In this document: piece after piece, positions 30,279 through 30,497 of the stretch | How the letters are laid out: each line of letters begins with the position of its first letter | How positions within the stretch are numbered: the first letter of the stretch is position 1 | Source of the DNA: Loktanella sp. UBA3435 | Lineage (GTDB): Bacteria > Pseudomonadota > Alphaproteobacteria > Rhodobacterales > Rhodobacteraceae | Assembly: GCA_002378665.1 (NCBI GenBank) | Contig: DFSO01000017.1 | Location: 10,910 to 41,406 of the forward strand | DNA length: 30,497 bases | Direction of reading: 5' to 3' | Translations under genes and position numbers: made by a program | Notes under the pieces: generated by a model | Database searches by the model: none | Told to the model about the DNA's origin: nothing | What the model saw: only the letters and a program-made list of their open reading frames with translations

Positions 30279-30302
30279 ATAGAGGAATTCTATCTTATTT
30301 TT

Positions 30303-30490
30303 GATGGCGCTTATGCCTGATCGCCACGTCTGCTGGGCGGCTTTGGTATGTCGATCGCGTTGATGTGGTTGCGTCGCAATTGTGCGGCGTCGGGTGCCTG
30401 ACCGCTGATCCTGCTTATGATCCGCCCGATGATCCCGACATCGCGCAGAGCTATTCCTACGATGATTTGATTGTTAAACTGGCGGAGTGA
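30303..30490 (+). pseudogene. Decayed partial duplicate of the DUF4329 gene C-terminus
   Basis: From 30320 the sequence translates as IATSAGRLWYVD, then SQLCGVGCL, then DIAQSYSYDDL, ending in TGA at 30488. This lines up along its whole length with residues ~116-171 of the preceding protein (VATPGGRLWYID, RQLCGISCL, EIAQSYTYEEL). Just upstream, DGAYA in another frame resembles the preceding NGYVA, so a frameshift is present near 30317. There is no signal peptide, no start codon with a ribosome-binding site, and none of the metal residues. It is best explained as a tandem duplication remnant. Confidence 0.75.
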
Positions 30491-30497
30491 TCACTCC
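30484..30497. repeat. 14-bp palindrome GGAGTGATCACTCC at the window edge
   Basis: A perfect palindrome containing the GTGATCAC core overlaps the end of the DUF4329 remnant. The outer bases differ from the TTGTGATCACAA boxes. What lies downstream is outside the window, so whether it is an operator for a following gene cannot be judged. Confidence 0.35.

Noticed and set aside
1..30497. Insertion sequences, integrases, CRISPR arrays or prophage genes
   Set aside because: No transposase, recombinase, direct-repeat array or phage structural gene was seen on either strand; the gene content is metabolic and envelope-related throughout.

Overview
The window looks like chromosomal DNA from an alphaproteobacterium of the Rhodobacterales (Roseobacter/Rhodobacter group). 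The evidence is the gene set and order: lpdA, odhB (sucB), odhA (sucA), sucD, sucC and mdh on the minus strand. Facing away from them on the plus strand are (3S)-malyl-CoA thioesterase, mesaconyl-CoA hydratase and sdhCDAB. An FYDLN-family protein next to tRNA-Ala and a DUF805 gene between sucD and sucA fit the same group. No mobile element, CRISPR array, rRNA or phage gene is visible.

Layout. (1) 1-1895: a tRNA-Ala cut by the window edge, the FYDLN acidic-tail protein, a YgjP-type zinc peptidase and a GntR/FCD regulator. (2) 1938-15261, minus strand: mdh with its own terminator; a secreted protein of unknown function behind a large TetR-like palindrome; sucC, a small lipoprotein, a 30-codon ORF, sucD, a DUF805 membrane protein, sucA and sucB; four small membrane-protein genes; and lpdA. 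Most neighbours here overlap by 4 bases or nearly touch. (3) 15418-20387, mostly plus: a TauE/SafE transporter, a small exported protein (minus), mcl2, nnrU-like, DUF1737, mch and an M48 protease. (4) 20551-25162, plus: sdhC, sdhD, sdhA, three small lipoproteins and sdhB, closed by a strong terminator. (5) 25228-30497: a VOC protein, creD-like, DUF1989, an aldo/keto reductase, deoD, a DUF4329 protein and a decayed partial copy of it.

How they work together. The window encodes the TCA cycle from 2-oxoglutarate to oxaloacetate apart from fumarase: OdhA/OdhB/Lpd, SucCD, SdhABCD and Mdh. It also holds two ethylmalonyl-CoA-pathway enzymes that feed glyoxylate, propionyl-CoA and malate into the cycle.

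The most notable signal is regulatory. A perfect 12-bp palindrome, TTGTGATCACAA, sits at the start of the GntR gene. Paired copies of its core lie exactly 21 bp apart upstream of both sdhC and sucC. In both places a second, LacI-type palindrome (around GCGC) sits exactly another 21 bp away, and a degenerate version of the array lies upstream of mdh. The GntR protein is therefore a good candidate for the AkgR-type TCA-cycle activator described in Rhodobacter sphaeroides, and the second palindrome for a CceR-type LacI site. The strict 21-bp phasing, and its reversed order relative to the gene at sucC versus sdhC, is the observation most worth following up.
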